From positions 62,001 to 126,000 of the forward strand of contig OY782778.1 in NCBI GenBank assembly GCA_963678255.2: a stretch of 64,000 nucleotides of DNA, in the 5' to 3' direction. The notes beneath the pieces are model-generated. The model saw nothing but the letters and a program-made list of their open reading frames with translations. It did no database searches and had not been told where the DNA came from. Numbering within the stretch: position 1 is the first letter of the stretch; every line of letters begins with the position of its first letter. The stretch is from G963678255 sp963678255 (GTDB taxonomy: Bacteria; Cloacimonadota; Cloacimonadia; Cloacimonadales; WRIO01). Position numbers and translations under genes: made by a program. Shown in pieces: positions 8,799-19,185 of the stretch.

Positions 8799-10804
8799 TG
8801 AAAAAACTTTTATTTATGTACCCAATCTTAATTTTATTCGCTGCCTGTCAGTTATCACCAAGATTGTACAAGTATATTCAACCAGAACCAATCAAACTTT
8901 CCAAAGCTCAAATAGATTCTCTCTCTGTGATATATAAAGGATATGATGCAGTTTATTTAAAAAATGAATCCATAACAGAACACTTTCTTTATCCTAATTG
9001 GAAAAAATCAAAATCGAACTATCTTAGTTATGTCGTTTTTAATCCACAAGATAAAGATATCTCAACCTTTAGGTTTAATGCTTATGGTAAGACTGTTAAG
9101 AATATATTTGTTAGAGTTATTTACCCAAATCAAGAATTAGTAGAATTTCAAAAGAAGGACTGTCAAATAGAAAAAACAGCCTCTACGGAAGTGTATAAAA
9201 TAGCTTACCCAAATATTACAGAAGGAACTATAATTCAAGAAAGTGTTGATTATGAGTGTTATTCTTCTATCTATGATAACTATCCCCTAAAAATGTCATT
9301 ACCTTTGATTGAGAATAATATTACCTTTGTAATCCCAGATTATTGGAAAAGCCAGATAAAAAATAAAGCATTATTAATTGAAAAAATAAAGATTGAAAAG
9401 AAAAAGAAAGAGGAAAAGAATATCTTTCTTTATCGCGATCACAATGTTGAGGCATACAAAGAAGAGGTTTTCTCCCCTTCCTTACAGGAAATAAATGGCA
9501 ATCTCACATTCAAAATTACTGAGGCTCATGCATTTAGTTTATTTCAGAATTTTAATTATAAAGATTATAATTACTGGTCAGAAGCATATCAGGGTATAAA
9601 AGAATATGTAGATAAGGCAGCAAAAGAGAAGAATTCTTCATTTAAGAAGAGTTTTAAAAATCTAGAGTCAAAATGTTCCAGTAAGTTAGAATTGGCAGAC
9701 AGCATAGTAACTTATATGCAGAATAATTTTGAATGTGATAATTCATTGAGATATAATAATACATTAGGATATAACATTAAAAACAAAAAAGCAAATGCTT
9801 TCCTACTAACCGGTTTCACAAAACAACTTCTATCAATGGCAAATATTGATTCTGATATAATTTTATGTCATTCAAACTCGGATGGCCCCATTGACTACAA
9901 TTATGTCAGCACAAGTCAATTTGATATCCCTGCACTAATTATTAAAATTGAGGATAAAAAATACTTAGCTCTCCCTTATGTAAAATATTTAAACATTCGC
10001 AATACGCCCTCTAATTTTAAAAACTCAGAGTGTATTAATTTGGGCACAATAAATAAAATTTATTTTAATAATTTCACTTATATGGATAGAGATCCTATAA
10101 AATGTAAAGAAGAGATAAAAAAATTATTTACTGATATCCCATTTAACGATGAAGAAAAGAACTATATAAAAGAAACATATAATATTTTTCTAAATCAGGA
10201 TGGCATCGTTAATATCAAAGAAAAAATAGAACTATCCAACATTTTTAATTATCAGATTAAACCATCTTTTGAAAATAAAAAAAGTGAAGAACTTGAAAAG
10301 ATGATTAGAGATTTTCTGGCTATAAAAGTCGGGAATGTGAAGTTGATTACCTATAACATTGAAAACCTTAATGATATTAATCAACCATTTGTGATTAATA
10401 TTGAATATACTATTGATAACCTCTTAACTGTTTTGCCTGACGAAATGATCTTTCAAACAAGCGATCTTTTGACGCCTGCTTCAATCAACAATTATAAGAT
10501 TAAACCCACTGATAGAAAGAATCCTATTAAAATTGATGAAAATCAAAGCTATATAAAGGATATTTATATCCATTTTCCAGAAAATATGACGGTTCAAACC
10601 CAATTAACTAATAAAACAGAAGCAAATCAATTTGGATCATTTGCCAATGAATGGAAAATAGAAAATAATACCCTTAATATTTATCAAACTAGAAATCTAA
10701 AAAGAATTTCAGCTCCTAAGGAAGATTATTCATTACTCTTGAATGTATCGAGTGAAGACATCAATAATGATATTTCCAATATCATCTTCTCTTTAAAAGA
10801 TTAA
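8798..10804 (+). CDS. Transglutaminase-fold lipoprotein A, catalytic residues lost
   Basis: 668 residues. AAGGAG at 8787-8792 favours the ATG at 8798 over the overlapping ATG at 8795; the paralogues also begin MKKLLF. A signal peptide ends in the lipobox FAAC. Domain order matches the upstream triad-bearing protein, but where that has GYGDC, FNHM and YLDA, this reads KKANA, FDIP and YLAL: Cys to Ala (Ala334), His to Ile and Asp to Ala. The core is therefore predicted to be inactive. The last 220 residues, from FNDEEKNY on, are practically identical to those of the next lipoprotein. It is probably a membrane-anchored binding or scaffold partner. Function unknown. Confidence 0.8.
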   Translation: MKKLLFMYPILILFAACQLSPRLYKYIQPEPIKLSKAQIDSLSVIYKGYDAVYLKNESITEHFLYPNWKKSKSNYLSYVVFNPQDKDISTFRFNAYGKTVKNIFVRVIYPNQELVEFQKKDCQIEKTASTEVYKIAYPNITEGTIIQESVDYECYSSIYDNYPLKMSLPLIENNITFVIPDYWKSQIKNKALLIEKIKIEKKKKEEKNIFLYRDHNVEAYKEEVFSPSLQEINGNLTFKITEAHAFSLFQNFNYKDYNYWSEAYQGIKEYVDKAAKEKNSSFKKSFKNLESKCSSKLELADSIVTYMQNNFECDNSLRYNNTLGYNIKNKKANAFLLTGFTKQLLSMANIDSDIILCHSNSDGPIDYNYVSTSQFDIPALIIKIEDKKYLALPYVKYLNIRNTPSNFKNSECINLGTINKIYFNNFTYMDRDPIKCKEEIKKLFTDIPFNDEEKNYIKETYNIFLNQDGIVNIKEKIELSNIFNYQIKPSFENKKSEELEKMIRDFLAIKVGNVKLITYNIENLNDINQPFVINIEYTIDNLLTVLPDEMIFQTSDLLTPASINNYKIKPTDRKNPIKIDENQSYIKDIYIHFPENMTVQTQLTNKTEANQFGSFANEWKIENNTLNIYQTRNLKRISAPKEDYSLLLNVSSEDINNDISNIIFSLKD

Positions 10805-12996
10805 AACGATTACAATTGAGTAATGGTGAAGAAAATTGTTAACAGTATGGATATTAAAATATAAATATTTTAATTACATTATGAACTAAGGGATTTTTAT
10901 GAAGAAATTATTATTTATTTACCCAATCATATTCTTATTAACTGCCTGCCAGGTATCTCCAAGATTGTACAAGTACAATCAACCTGGACCCATCAAACTT
11001 TCCAAAACTCAAATAGATTCTCTCTCGGTCGTCTATAAAGGATATGATGCAGTTTATTTAAAAAATGAATCTATTACAGAACACTTTTATTATTTTAACT
11101 GGAAAAAATCGAAATCGTACAATCAAAGTTATGTCATTTTTAATCCTCAAGATAAAGATATTTCAACCTTTAGTTATGAAGGATATGGTAAAAATGTTAA
11201 TAACATAAATCTAAGAGTTATCTATCCAGATCAAAAGATAGTAGAATTTCATAAAGATGATTGTCAAATTGAAAAAACAGCCTCTTCTGAGGTCTATAAA
11301 ATAGCTTACCCAAATATTACTGAAGGGACAATTATTCAAGAAAGTGTTGATTATGAATGTCATCCCTCTGCCCAAGATAGCTATATTCTAAAAAAATCTT
11401 TGCCAATGATTGAAAATAAAATAATTTTTGTAATGCCAGATTATTGGGAAAGCCAGATAAAAAATAAAGACGTACACATCGACAAAATTACGATTATAAA
11501 AGAAAAAGAAAAGAATATTCTTCAATATTCCGATCAAAATATCGAAGCCTACCATGATGAGGTTTTCTCCCCTACCTTACAGGAAATGAATGGCATTCTC
11601 TCGCATAAAATAATCAAAGCAAGTGCTTTTGGTATGTTTCAGAATATAGAATATTGTGACGATTATTATTGGTCAGAAGTTTTTAGTAGTATTAAGGAAT
11701 ATGTTGATCAGGCAGCTAATAAAAATAATTTTTCTTTAAAGAAGATAATTAAAAACATGGAACCAAAATGTTCTAGTAAACTAGAATTGGCAGATAGTAT
11801 CGTGACTTATATGCAGAATAATTTTGAATGCGATTACTCTTCTAATTATTATATTAGTTCAATGGAATATTCCATTCAACAAAAAAAAGCAAATCCCCTC
11901 TTTATTACTGGTTTCACAAAACAACTTCTATCTATGGCTAAAATTGATTCTGATATTATCTTTTGTCATTCTGAAGCTGAAGGACCTATTGATTTCAAGT
12001 ATGTTAGTCAAAGTCAATTTAATATCCCTGCACTTTTTATAAATATTGATAATAAAAAGTACTTTGCTCTTCCTTATGTAAAATATTTAAATTTTCGTAA
12101 TACCCCTTCTCAATTTAAAAACTCAAAATATATTAATATGTTCACTCCAGAAAATATATACTTGACAACTATCTTTTGTAAGGATAAAGATCCTGGTAAA
12201 AGAAACGAAGAGATAAAATACTTGTTTGCTGATATCCCATTTAACGATGAAGAAAAGAACTATATAAAAGAAACATATAATATTTTTCTAAATCAGGATG
12301 GCATCGTTAATATCAAAGAAAAAATAGAACTATCCAACATTTTTAATTATCAGATTAAACCATCTTTTGAAAATAAAAAAAGTGAAGAACTTGAAAAGAT
12401 GATTAGAGAATTTCTGGCTATAAAAGTCGGGAATGTGAAGTTGATTACCTATAACATTGAAAACCTTAATGACATTAATCAACCATTTGTGATTAATATT
12501 GAATATACTATTGATAACCTCTTAACTGTTTTACCTGACGAAATGATCTTTCAAACAAGCGATCTTTTAACGCCTGCTTCAATCAACAATTATAAGATTA
12601 AACCCACTGATAGAAAGAATCCTATTAAAATTGATGAAAATCAAAGTTATATAAAGGATATTTATATTCATTTTCCAGAAAATATGACGGTTCAAACCCA
12701 ATTAACTAATAAAACAGAAGCAAATCAATTTGGATCATTTGCCAATGAATGGAAAATAGAAAATAATACCCTTAATATCTATCAAACTAGAAATCTTAAA
12801 AGAATTTCAGCTCCTAAGGAAGATTATTCATTACTCTTGAATGTATCGAGTGAAGACATCAATAATGATATTTCCAATATCATCTTCTCTTTAAAAGATT
12901 AAAACGATTACAATTGAGTAATGGTGAAGAAAATTGTTAACAGTATGGATATTAAAATATAAATATTTTAATTACATTATGAACTAAGGGATTTAT
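10133..12996 (+). repeat. Nearly identical 2.1-kb-spaced direct repeat in the lipoprotein array
   Basis: Bases 10133-10898 and 12231-12996 (3' third of the gene plus the whole spacer) match with only a few substitutions. The upstream parts of the same genes differ at many positions. A third, slightly more diverged copy of the coding part covers about 14340-14997. Duplication followed by gene conversion of the 3' end is the simplest explanation. Confidence 0.85.
10899..12902 (+). CDS. Transglutaminase-fold lipoprotein B, catalytic residues lost
   Basis: 667 residues, with lipobox LTAC after the signal peptide. The first 200 residues are closest to copy C (YNQPGPIKL, QKIVEFHK), while the middle (about 260-430) is the most divergent of the three. 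The core positions read KKANP, FNIP and YFAL, so Cys becomes Pro, His becomes Ile and Asp becomes Ala. From 12231 to the end, and through the whole spacer to the next gene, the DNA is nearly identical to copy A and its spacer, offset by 2098 bases. The gap of 94 bases to copy A holds an AT-rich palindrome (ATTAAAATA...TATTTTAAT) and a weak ribosome site, but no clear terminator. Confidence 0.8.
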   Translation: MKKLLFIYPIIFLLTACQVSPRLYKYNQPGPIKLSKTQIDSLSVVYKGYDAVYLKNESITEHFYYFNWKKSKSYNQSYVIFNPQDKDISTFSYEGYGKNVNNINLRVIYPDQKIVEFHKDDCQIEKTASSEVYKIAYPNITEGTIIQESVDYECHPSAQDSYILKKSLPMIENKIIFVMPDYWESQIKNKDVHIDKITIIKEKEKNILQYSDQNIEAYHDEVFSPTLQEMNGILSHKIIKASAFGMFQNIEYCDDYYWSEVFSSIKEYVDQAANKNNFSLKKIIKNMEPKCSSKLELADSIVTYMQNNFECDYSSNYYISSMEYSIQQKKANPLFITGFTKQLLSMAKIDSDIIFCHSEAEGPIDFKYVSQSQFNIPALFINIDNKKYFALPYVKYLNFRNTPSQFKNSKYINMFTPENIYLTTIFCKDKDPGKRNEEIKYLFADIPFNDEEKNYIKETYNIFLNQDGIVNIKEKIELSNIFNYQIKPSFENKKSEELEKMIREFLAIKVGNVKLITYNIENLNDINQPFVINIEYTIDNLLTVLPDEMIFQTSDLLTPASINNYKIKPTDRKNPIKIDENQSYIKDIYIHFPENMTVQTQLTNKTEANQFGSFANEWKIENNTLNIYQTRNLKRISAPKEDYSLLLNVSSEDINNDISNIIFSLKD

Positions 12997-14997
12997 ATGA
13001 AGAAATTATTATTTGTTTACCCAATCATATTCTTATTAACTGCCTGCCAGGTATCTCCAAGATTGTACAAGTACAATCAACCTGGACCCATCAAACTTTC
13101 GAAAGCTCAAATAGATTCTCTCTCTGTACTATATAAAGGATATGATGCAGTCTATTTAAAAAATGAATCCATAACAGAGCACTTTCTTTATTATAAATGG
13201 AGAAAATCGAAATCGTACAATCAAAGTTATGTCATTTTTAATCCTCAAGATAAAGATATCTCAACCTTTAGTTTTGAAGGATATGGTAAAAAAGTTAATA
13301 ACTTAAATCTAAGAGTTATCTATCCAGATCAAAAGATAGTAGAATTTCATAAAGGTGATTGTCAAATTGAAAAAACAGCCTCTTCTGAGGTCTATAAAAT
13401 AGCTTACCCAAATATTACTGAAGGGACAATTATTCAAGAAAGTGTTGATTATGAATGTCATCCCTCTGCCCAGGATAGCTATATTATTAAAAAGTCATTA
13501 CCTTTGATTGAGTATAAAATATTTTTTGTAATGCCAGATTATTGGGAAAGCCAGATAAAAAATAAAGACGTGCACATCGACAAAATTACGATTATAAAAG
13601 AAAAAGAAAAGAATATTCTTCAATATTCCGATCAAAATATCGAAGCCTACCATGATGAGGTTTTCTCCCCTTCCTTACAGGAAATGAATGGCATGCTTAC
13701 ACACAAAATAATCAAAGCAAGTGCTTTTGGTATGTTTCAGAAATTTAATTATGAAGATTATAATTATTGGACAGAAGCTTTTAGAGGCATACAAACCTAT
13801 GTTGATATGGCTGCTAATGATAAAAATTCTTTATTCGAGAAGATAATTAAAAACCTGGAATCAAAATGTTCCAGTAAGTTAGAATTGGCAGATAGTATCG
13901 TGACTTATATGCAGAATAATTTTGAATGTGATAATTCTTCTAATAATTATAGCACTATAGGAAATTATATAAAACATAAAAAAGCAAATTCCTTCCTTCT
14001 TACTGGTTTCACGAAAAAACTTCTATCAATGTCTAATATTGATTCTGAAATAATCTTTTGTCATTCTACGACAGAAGGGTCTATTGACTTCAATTATATT
14101 AGTTCAAACCAATTTGATATTCCAGCACTTATTATAAAAATAGAGGATAGAAAATACTTTGCACTTCCATATGTAAAATATTTAAATATCCGTAACACTC
14201 CTTCTGAATTTAAAAATTCAAAATGCATGAATTTGGACGCAACAGGAAAAATATATTTAAATTCTTTCACCTATATTGATAAAAACCCTGTTAAAAACAA
14301 AGAAGAAATTAGTCTTATGTTTGCGAACATTCCCTTTAACGATAAAGAGAAAAACTATATAAAAGAAACATATAATATTTTTCTAAATCAGGATGGTGTC
14401 GTTAATATTAAGGAAAAAATTGAATTATCCAACATTTTTAATTATCAGGAAAAACCGTACTTCGAGAATAAAAAAAGTGAAGAACTAGAGAAGATGATTA
14501 GAGATTTTCTGGCTATAAAAGTCGGGAATGTGAAGTTGATTACCTATAACATTGAAAACCTTAACGATATTAATCTTCCATTTGTGATTAATATTGAATA
14601 TACTATTGATAATCTCTTAACTGTTTTACCTGACGAAATGATCTTTCAAACAAGCGATCTTTTGACGCCTGCTTCAATCAACAATTATAAGATTAAACCC
14701 ACTGATAGAAAGAATCCTATTAAAATTGATGAAAATCAAAGTTATATAAAGGATATTTATATTCATTTTCCAGAAAATATGACGGTTCAAACCCAATTAA
14801 CTAATAAATCAGAAGCGAATCAATTTGGATCATTTGCCAATGAATGGAAGATTGAAAATAATACGCTTAATATTTATCAAACAAGAAATCTAAAAAGAAT
14901 TTCAGCTCCTAAAGAAGATTATTCATTACTCTTGAAAGTTTCCAGTGAAGACATCAATAATGATATTTCCAATATCATCTTCACATTAAAGAATTGA
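12997..14997 (+). CDS. Transglutaminase-fold lipoprotein C, catalytic residues lost
   Basis: 666 residues with lipobox LTAC. The N-terminal 220 residues follow copy B, but the middle (NYEDYNYW, FDIPALIIKIED, VKYLNIRNTPS) follows copy A, so the gene is a mosaic. Core positions read KKANS, FDIP and YFAL: no catalytic Cys, His or Asp. The C-terminal third keeps very high identity to A and B with a handful of changes (IEYTIDNLLTVLPDE is the same in all). It ends the array and is followed by a strong bidirectional terminator. It probably sits in a membrane with A and B. Role unknown. Confidence 0.8.
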   Translation: MKKLLFVYPIIFLLTACQVSPRLYKYNQPGPIKLSKAQIDSLSVLYKGYDAVYLKNESITEHFLYYKWRKSKSYNQSYVIFNPQDKDISTFSFEGYGKKVNNLNLRVIYPDQKIVEFHKGDCQIEKTASSEVYKIAYPNITEGTIIQESVDYECHPSAQDSYIIKKSLPLIEYKIFFVMPDYWESQIKNKDVHIDKITIIKEKEKNILQYSDQNIEAYHDEVFSPSLQEMNGMLTHKIIKASAFGMFQKFNYEDYNYWTEAFRGIQTYVDMAANDKNSLFEKIIKNLESKCSSKLELADSIVTYMQNNFECDNSSNNYSTIGNYIKHKKANSFLLTGFTKKLLSMSNIDSEIIFCHSTTEGSIDFNYISSNQFDIPALIIKIEDRKYFALPYVKYLNIRNTPSEFKNSKCMNLDATGKIYLNSFTYIDKNPVKNKEEISLMFANIPFNDKEKNYIKETYNIFLNQDGVVNIKEKIELSNIFNYQEKPYFENKKSEELEKMIRDFLAIKVGNVKLITYNIENLNDINLPFVINIEYTIDNLLTVLPDEMIFQTSDLLTPASINNYKIKPTDRKNPIKIDENQSYIKDIYIHFPENMTVQTQLTNKSEANQFGSFANEWKIENNTLNIYQTRNLKRISAPKEDYSLLLKVSSEDINNDISNIIFTLKN

Positions 14998-15015
14998 TAC
15001 ACTCGATATTGAATA

Positions 15016-15045
15016 AAAAGAGCTGGGTAACCCAGCTCTTTTTAT
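15016..15045. terminator. Bidirectional terminator between convergent genes
   Basis: GAGCTGGG and CCCAGCTC pair around TAA, flanked by A and T runs, so the hairpin can serve the lipoprotein array on + and the tricorn gene on -. Confidence 0.9.
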
Positions 15046-15061
15046 TATAATGTAAAAATGA

Positions 15062-18000
15062 TTATTTTAAAAGTTCATCAATCGCGGTTTGTAATTGTTT
15101 ATCGTTATCTAAGATTTGATCTTCAGGGTTTAAAGGAACAAGGATATCAGGTTTAGCACCCATACCTTCCATATTCTTCATATCTTCAGTAAACCATCCA
15201 TTGCATGGCAAACGCATGCTAGACCCATCCATAAAGGATAACTGACCCGTGCCAATGACAGAACCACTGGTAGGAGTTCCAATCACTTTACCAAGTTTTA
15301 AATGTTTGAATAAGATGGGAAAGATTTCAGCATCTGAATATGAATTTTCATTTATCAAGAGAACTAAAGGTTTATCAAAGACTCTACCAGGGAAAGGTAA
15401 AGGTTTTGAGTCAAATATTCCTCTTGAGGAGGTGAATGCATAATGTCTTTTTGTAAGGATTTCAACTAATTCATCATGAATATTACCACCGCCATTATCT
15501 CTAATATCAATAATAACCGCTTTTTTATTAAAGTTTTTACTAAACAACTCATCTTCGAATTTTTCAAGGCATTCCCAATTCATCCCTTGGATATGCAAAT
15601 ACCCGATTTGACCCTTAGAGGCTTTTTCAACTTTAAGTCTTCTGCTTTCTACCCAGTCATCATAGCTATTATCTCTATATTGGGAGTAACCAGTATTTTT
15701 AACAGTTGCCTCAATCAGATCTTTACCTCGTAAAAATGTATAAGTAGAATAGTTTTTATTTGATTTAACAAAAATAGTTTCAATTGCTGTGGTATCTGTT
15801 ATCTCAATGCCATTCACCTTTAATAAGATATCTCCTGCTTGTATTTTATATATTTGGGCAAAAATCGAATTTCTAAAGACATTTTTAATCTTGATACCCT
15901 TTTTGAGAATTTCTGAATAATCGAAAACTAATTCAGGATAAAAGTATTCTTGATATTGGATAGATTCTTCATTTCTAGGATAAAATCCTGTATGCGATGC
16001 ATTGACATCACCAATAAGTTCATCCATAACAGAACCTAAAGTTTTAGATTGATACATGTATTTTGTATAAGCAGAGTATTTTTTATAGAGCTTGTCCCAG
16101 TTTTTACCATGCATATTGACATCATAAAATCCATGACCAAAGCCAAACCAAGCTTGCTCAAAGATTGATTCATTCAATTCTCTTGTATTATATTCATAAT
16201 TGGTGTTAAAATTCACTGTTTCATCTGATTTATCACTGATCTTGAATCGATGTAATTGACTTTTTGCCAGATAATTTATTACTTTGTCATTATTAGAAAG
16301 CGTAATATCTTTTAAATATCCTCTAAAGGTATAGATTAAAGTATCCTCTCCGCCGTTAAATTTTACTTTTCTAAGAGTAGATTTTTCATCTTTTACATGT
16401 ACATAGTATATTGTTGAGTCTGCAGTAAAAAAAAGCGGATAAGAATAGCCTTCTTTATCAGTAATTTTCACAAATCTGTTCTCAATATTGGTAAAGTCAG
16501 GTTGGTGTTCTTCATTCTTAGTTTTTGATTTAGTACTTGTTAAATCAGACCAAGGGTCCTTTTCAAAGAAGGCATCATTTTTGGGGTTTAAATCTAAACG
16601 ATAAATTTGACCATTCATCATGAAAGCCATCATATCACTGTTTTTTGACCAAACAAAAGATGAGAAATAATTATTGGTTGTGTAGATCACATCACTCTTT
16701 TTAGTGTTCGGATTGTAATAGACTAAGTTTTGAGTCCAGACTTCAGGATTGTAGTATTTATAAAAAGCATGCTTTGTATCCGGGCTAATAGAAAAAGAAT
16801 AAGCTCGGGGATTATTTTCCAGAGGTATTTTGTCAAACTTAACACCTAGAGTATCCGATATAGCTAAAAGATCGCGATTTTCATCTTGATCATAATAGAT
16901 ATTGAGTTTATTGTCAGAGCTTACAAATAAATTGGTTATATTTTTATCTTTACTCCATTCAATTTGCTCTATTTTTTCCAGAAGATCAATAGAAGTTTTA
17001 AACAGTTTTGCTTCTCCTTTTACAAAGGATGAAAAGAAAACCGTTTTATTATCATTGAGGATTGCGACATTATTAATGCCCTTTTGATCAAATGTGATTT
17101 GTTTAACTTCACCACCTTTTGTTGGCACAGCGAAGAGATCATATTTACTAGAAAAGACAACAAATTTCTCGTTTGGAGAGAGTGCATAATTACTAATATT
17201 ATTGAACAACTTTGTTTTTTTATTTAAAAAGTCCAAACAATCCTCATTAATATTTATATTGATTGTAGAGAAAGTGTTTGTTTGAGGATCAAATTTTCCT
17301 AATAAATCAAAGTATTCATAGACAATCCGGTCATTATTATAAGCGATTGATAAATCTCTAGCAGACCATTCTTTAAAATGAGATAATTGTTTTGCATGCT
17401 TGAAATCATCGTTATCAGCTTGATAAATCTGGAAGAATTCACCATCAGAATAACAATAAAAAATACGATTGGCAGTAATCTTCGAAGTAACAGGGTAACG
17501 TTCAGTCAACTCGGTATTAGTTAATTTTGTATATTTTTTAGTGAGTAAATCGAGTTTCATAATTTCACCATTAGTACTGCCCTTATAGGCTTCACGGAAA
17601 GGTTCGCCTAAAATACTAAAATAGATAGCCGAATTATTCTTGTTGAGGGAGGAAAATGAATCAGCATATTCAGCGAGTAATTCAGATCTTTTATTTGAGA
17701 ATATATTTTTTTTAAAATAGCCCATAAGTTTAGGAGAAATTCTTTTTACTGTTAAGATATTTTTTGAATCACTGAACCAATCAATCACAGTATCATTTTC
17801 GTTACTCACTAGTACTGACAACCCACCTTCAGAGGGCATCATGTAGATTCCATTAATGCCATTCCTAGATGAGTTAAAGATGATTTGCTTACCATCAGGT
17901 GAATACAAGGGATTCGATTCGTCAGCTTCTGTATTTGTCAGTCTCACTGCGGTACCACCTTCAAAAGGAACGACCCACAAATCATTTAGATAAACAAAAC

Positions 18001-18112
18001 AAACTTTATTTCCATCAGGAGAGATGGCAGGATCATACATAAAATGCGGTTCAAAAGAAAACAGAAAGTAGATGTTCATAAAAAGAGTTATAATGATTAA
18101 GAATTTCTTCAT
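15062..18112 (-). CDS. Tricorn-type protease, secreted
   Basis: 1016 residues from the ATG at 18112, which has GAGGG upstream; the 19 codons beyond it look non-coding and include that ribosome site. A signal peptide (1-19) precedes two beta-propellers (SPDGNKVCFVY, SPDGKQIIFNS and later blades). Then come a tricorn C1-like region with SHTG, a PDZ domain (about 735-815) and an S41 peptidase domain. IIDIRDNGGG, NENSYSDAE (Ser926) and the EGMGAKPD glutamate match the catalytic Ser/His, Ser and Glu positions of tricorn. Length is usual for the family. Archaeal tricorn trims proteasome products in the cytoplasm; here the signal peptide points to the periplasm or outside, as in many bacterial homologues. 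Confidence 0.92.
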   Translation of the reverse strand: MKKFLIIITLFMNIYFLFSFEPHFMYDPAISPDGNKVCFVYLNDLWVVPFEGGTAVRLTNTEADESNPLYSPDGKQIIFNSSRNGINGIYMMPSEGGLSVLVSNENDTVIDWFSDSKNILTVKRISPKLMGYFKKNIFSNKRSELLAEYADSFSSLNKNNSAIYFSILGEPFREAYKGSTNGEIMKLDLLTKKYTKLTNTELTERYPVTSKITANRIFYCYSDGEFFQIYQADNDDFKHAKQLSHFKEWSARDLSIAYNNDRIVYEYFDLLGKFDPQTNTFSTINININEDCLDFLNKKTKLFNNISNYALSPNEKFVVFSSKYDLFAVPTKGGEVKQITFDQKGINNVAILNDNKTVFFSSFVKGEAKLFKTSIDLLEKIEQIEWSKDKNITNLFVSSDNKLNIYYDQDENRDLLAISDTLGVKFDKIPLENNPRAYSFSISPDTKHAFYKYYNPEVWTQNLVYYNPNTKKSDVIYTTNNYFSSFVWSKNSDMMAFMMNGQIYRLDLNPKNDAFFEKDPWSDLTSTKSKTKNEEHQPDFTNIENRFVKITDKEGYSYPLFFTADSTIYYVHVKDEKSTLRKVKFNGGEDTLIYTFRGYLKDITLSNNDKVINYLAKSQLHRFKISDKSDETVNFNTNYEYNTRELNESIFEQAWFGFGHGFYDVNMHGKNWDKLYKKYSAYTKYMYQSKTLGSVMDELIGDVNASHTGFYPRNEESIQYQEYFYPELVFDYSEILKKGIKIKNVFRNSIFAQIYKIQAGDILLKVNGIEITDTTAIETIFVKSNKNYSTYTFLRGKDLIEATVKNTGYSQYRDNSYDDWVESRRLKVEKASKGQIGYLHIQGMNWECLEKFEDELFSKNFNKKAVIIDIRDNGGGNIHDELVEILTKRHYAFTSSRGIFDSKPLPFPGRVFDKPLVLLINENSYSDAEIFPILFKHLKLGKVIGTPTSGSVIGTGQLSFMDGSSMRLPCNGWFTEDMKNMEGMGAKPDILVPLNPEDQILDNDKQLQTAIDELLK

Positions 18113-18140
18113 TTTACCCTCACGATTATTATTTTTAGAT

Positions 18141-18169
18141 ATTATTTTTAGATTAAAATATCTCGTCAA
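18141..18169 (-). promoter_or_regulatory. Promoter of the tricorn gene
   Basis: On the minus strand TTGACG (18169-18164), 17 bases, then AATAAT (18146-18141), about 30 bases ahead of the start. Confidence 0.5.
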
Positions 18170-18366
18170 TGATTCTTTTGATATAGTGGTATATAAAAAT
18201 GATAATACAAATAATGAGTTAGTTGAAAATATTGGACATTTTTTAAAGAATGTTCATTATACCAATAGGTTTTAATTTAATTTAGAGCAAGTATATAATA
18301 TTCATAACTTCTTGACAAAAAGAATATAAAGGATATTTCCTGTCTTATTAAATAAAGGAGTATTTT

Positions 18367-19185
18367 ATGAAAGATGAGTTTAGACAATCGATGCAGATTA
18401 ATTATGAACTATGGGAAGAAAAAACACCAATACATATTAAATCTTATGGAAGTATCGTTCGTTTAAGAGAGGGCAGGCAAATTCTGGATGAGATCGAGTT
18501 AAACGAAGTTGGTGATGTAAAGGGGAAATGTCTTTTACATCTAATGTGTCATCTGGGAACAGACAGTCTAGGCTGGGCAAAAGAAGGTGCTATTGTGACA
18601 GGCATTGATTTTTCAGAATCTGCAATTGCTTTTGCCAAAGAATTATCTGAAGAGTTGAATTTGCCTGCTCAATTTATACATTCGAATCTTTATGATTTAG
18701 AAAAGAATCTAAACGAGCAATATGATATTATTTATACTTCACAGGGTGTTTTATGTTGGTTGTGCGATTTGAAAGAGTGGGGAAGGTTGATTTCTCAATT
18801 TTTAAAACAAGGAGGCGTTTTTTACATTTTGGAATCTCATCCGGTCTTAACAATGTTTGATGATATGAATCCTGGGAATGATTTGAAGATAACCCATTCG
18901 TATTTTCATTCAGATGAGCCTTTAGTCTTTAATGATGACAAGCCTGATTATTCAGATCAGACCTTTATTAGTGAAAAAGCTTCTCATGAATGGGTTTGGA
19001 GTCTCTCAGACATCATAAATGCGTTGATTGACAATGGATTGACAATAGAATTTATTCATGAGCATGATCGGTTGTTTTATCAGCATACAGAAGATATGAT
19101 CCCTGTTGGAAATGGCTGGTATCAATTTCCACAAAACAAAGGGATGATTCCACTCTCATTTTCAATAAGAGCAAGGAAATATTGA
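18367..19185 (+). CDS. Class I SAM-dependent methyltransferase
   Basis: 272 residues, with AAAGGAG six bases before the ATG. Motif I is LLHLMCHLGTDSLGWA, the variant of a subfamily reading HLxCHxGxDxL instead of the usual DxGCGxG. It is followed by VTGIDFSESAI (acidic residue for the ribose) and YDIIYTSQGVLCWL. The last 120 residues are an added substrate-binding part (HEWVWSLSDIINAL). It transfers a methyl group from S-adenosylmethionine to an unknown small molecule in the cytoplasm. It appears to be a single-gene unit. TTGACA at 18312 may be its -35 box, but I see no good -10. Confidence 0.85.
   Translation: MKDEFRQSMQINYELWEEKTPIHIKSYGSIVRLREGRQILDEIELNEVGDVKGKCLLHLMCHLGTDSLGWAKEGAIVTGIDFSESAIAFAKELSEELNLPAQFIHSNLYDLEKNLNEQYDIIYTSQGVLCWLCDLKEWGRLISQFLKQGGVFYILESHPVLTMFDDMNPGNDLKITHSYFHSDEPLVFNDDKPDYSDQTFISEKASHEWVWSLSDIINALIDNGLTIEFIHEHDRLFYQHTEDMIPVGNGWYQFPQNKGMIPLSFSIRARKY

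Noticed and set aside
11824..12042. 72-codon frame inside lipoprotein B
   Set aside because: Alternative frame within a well-supported gene; absent from copies A and C.
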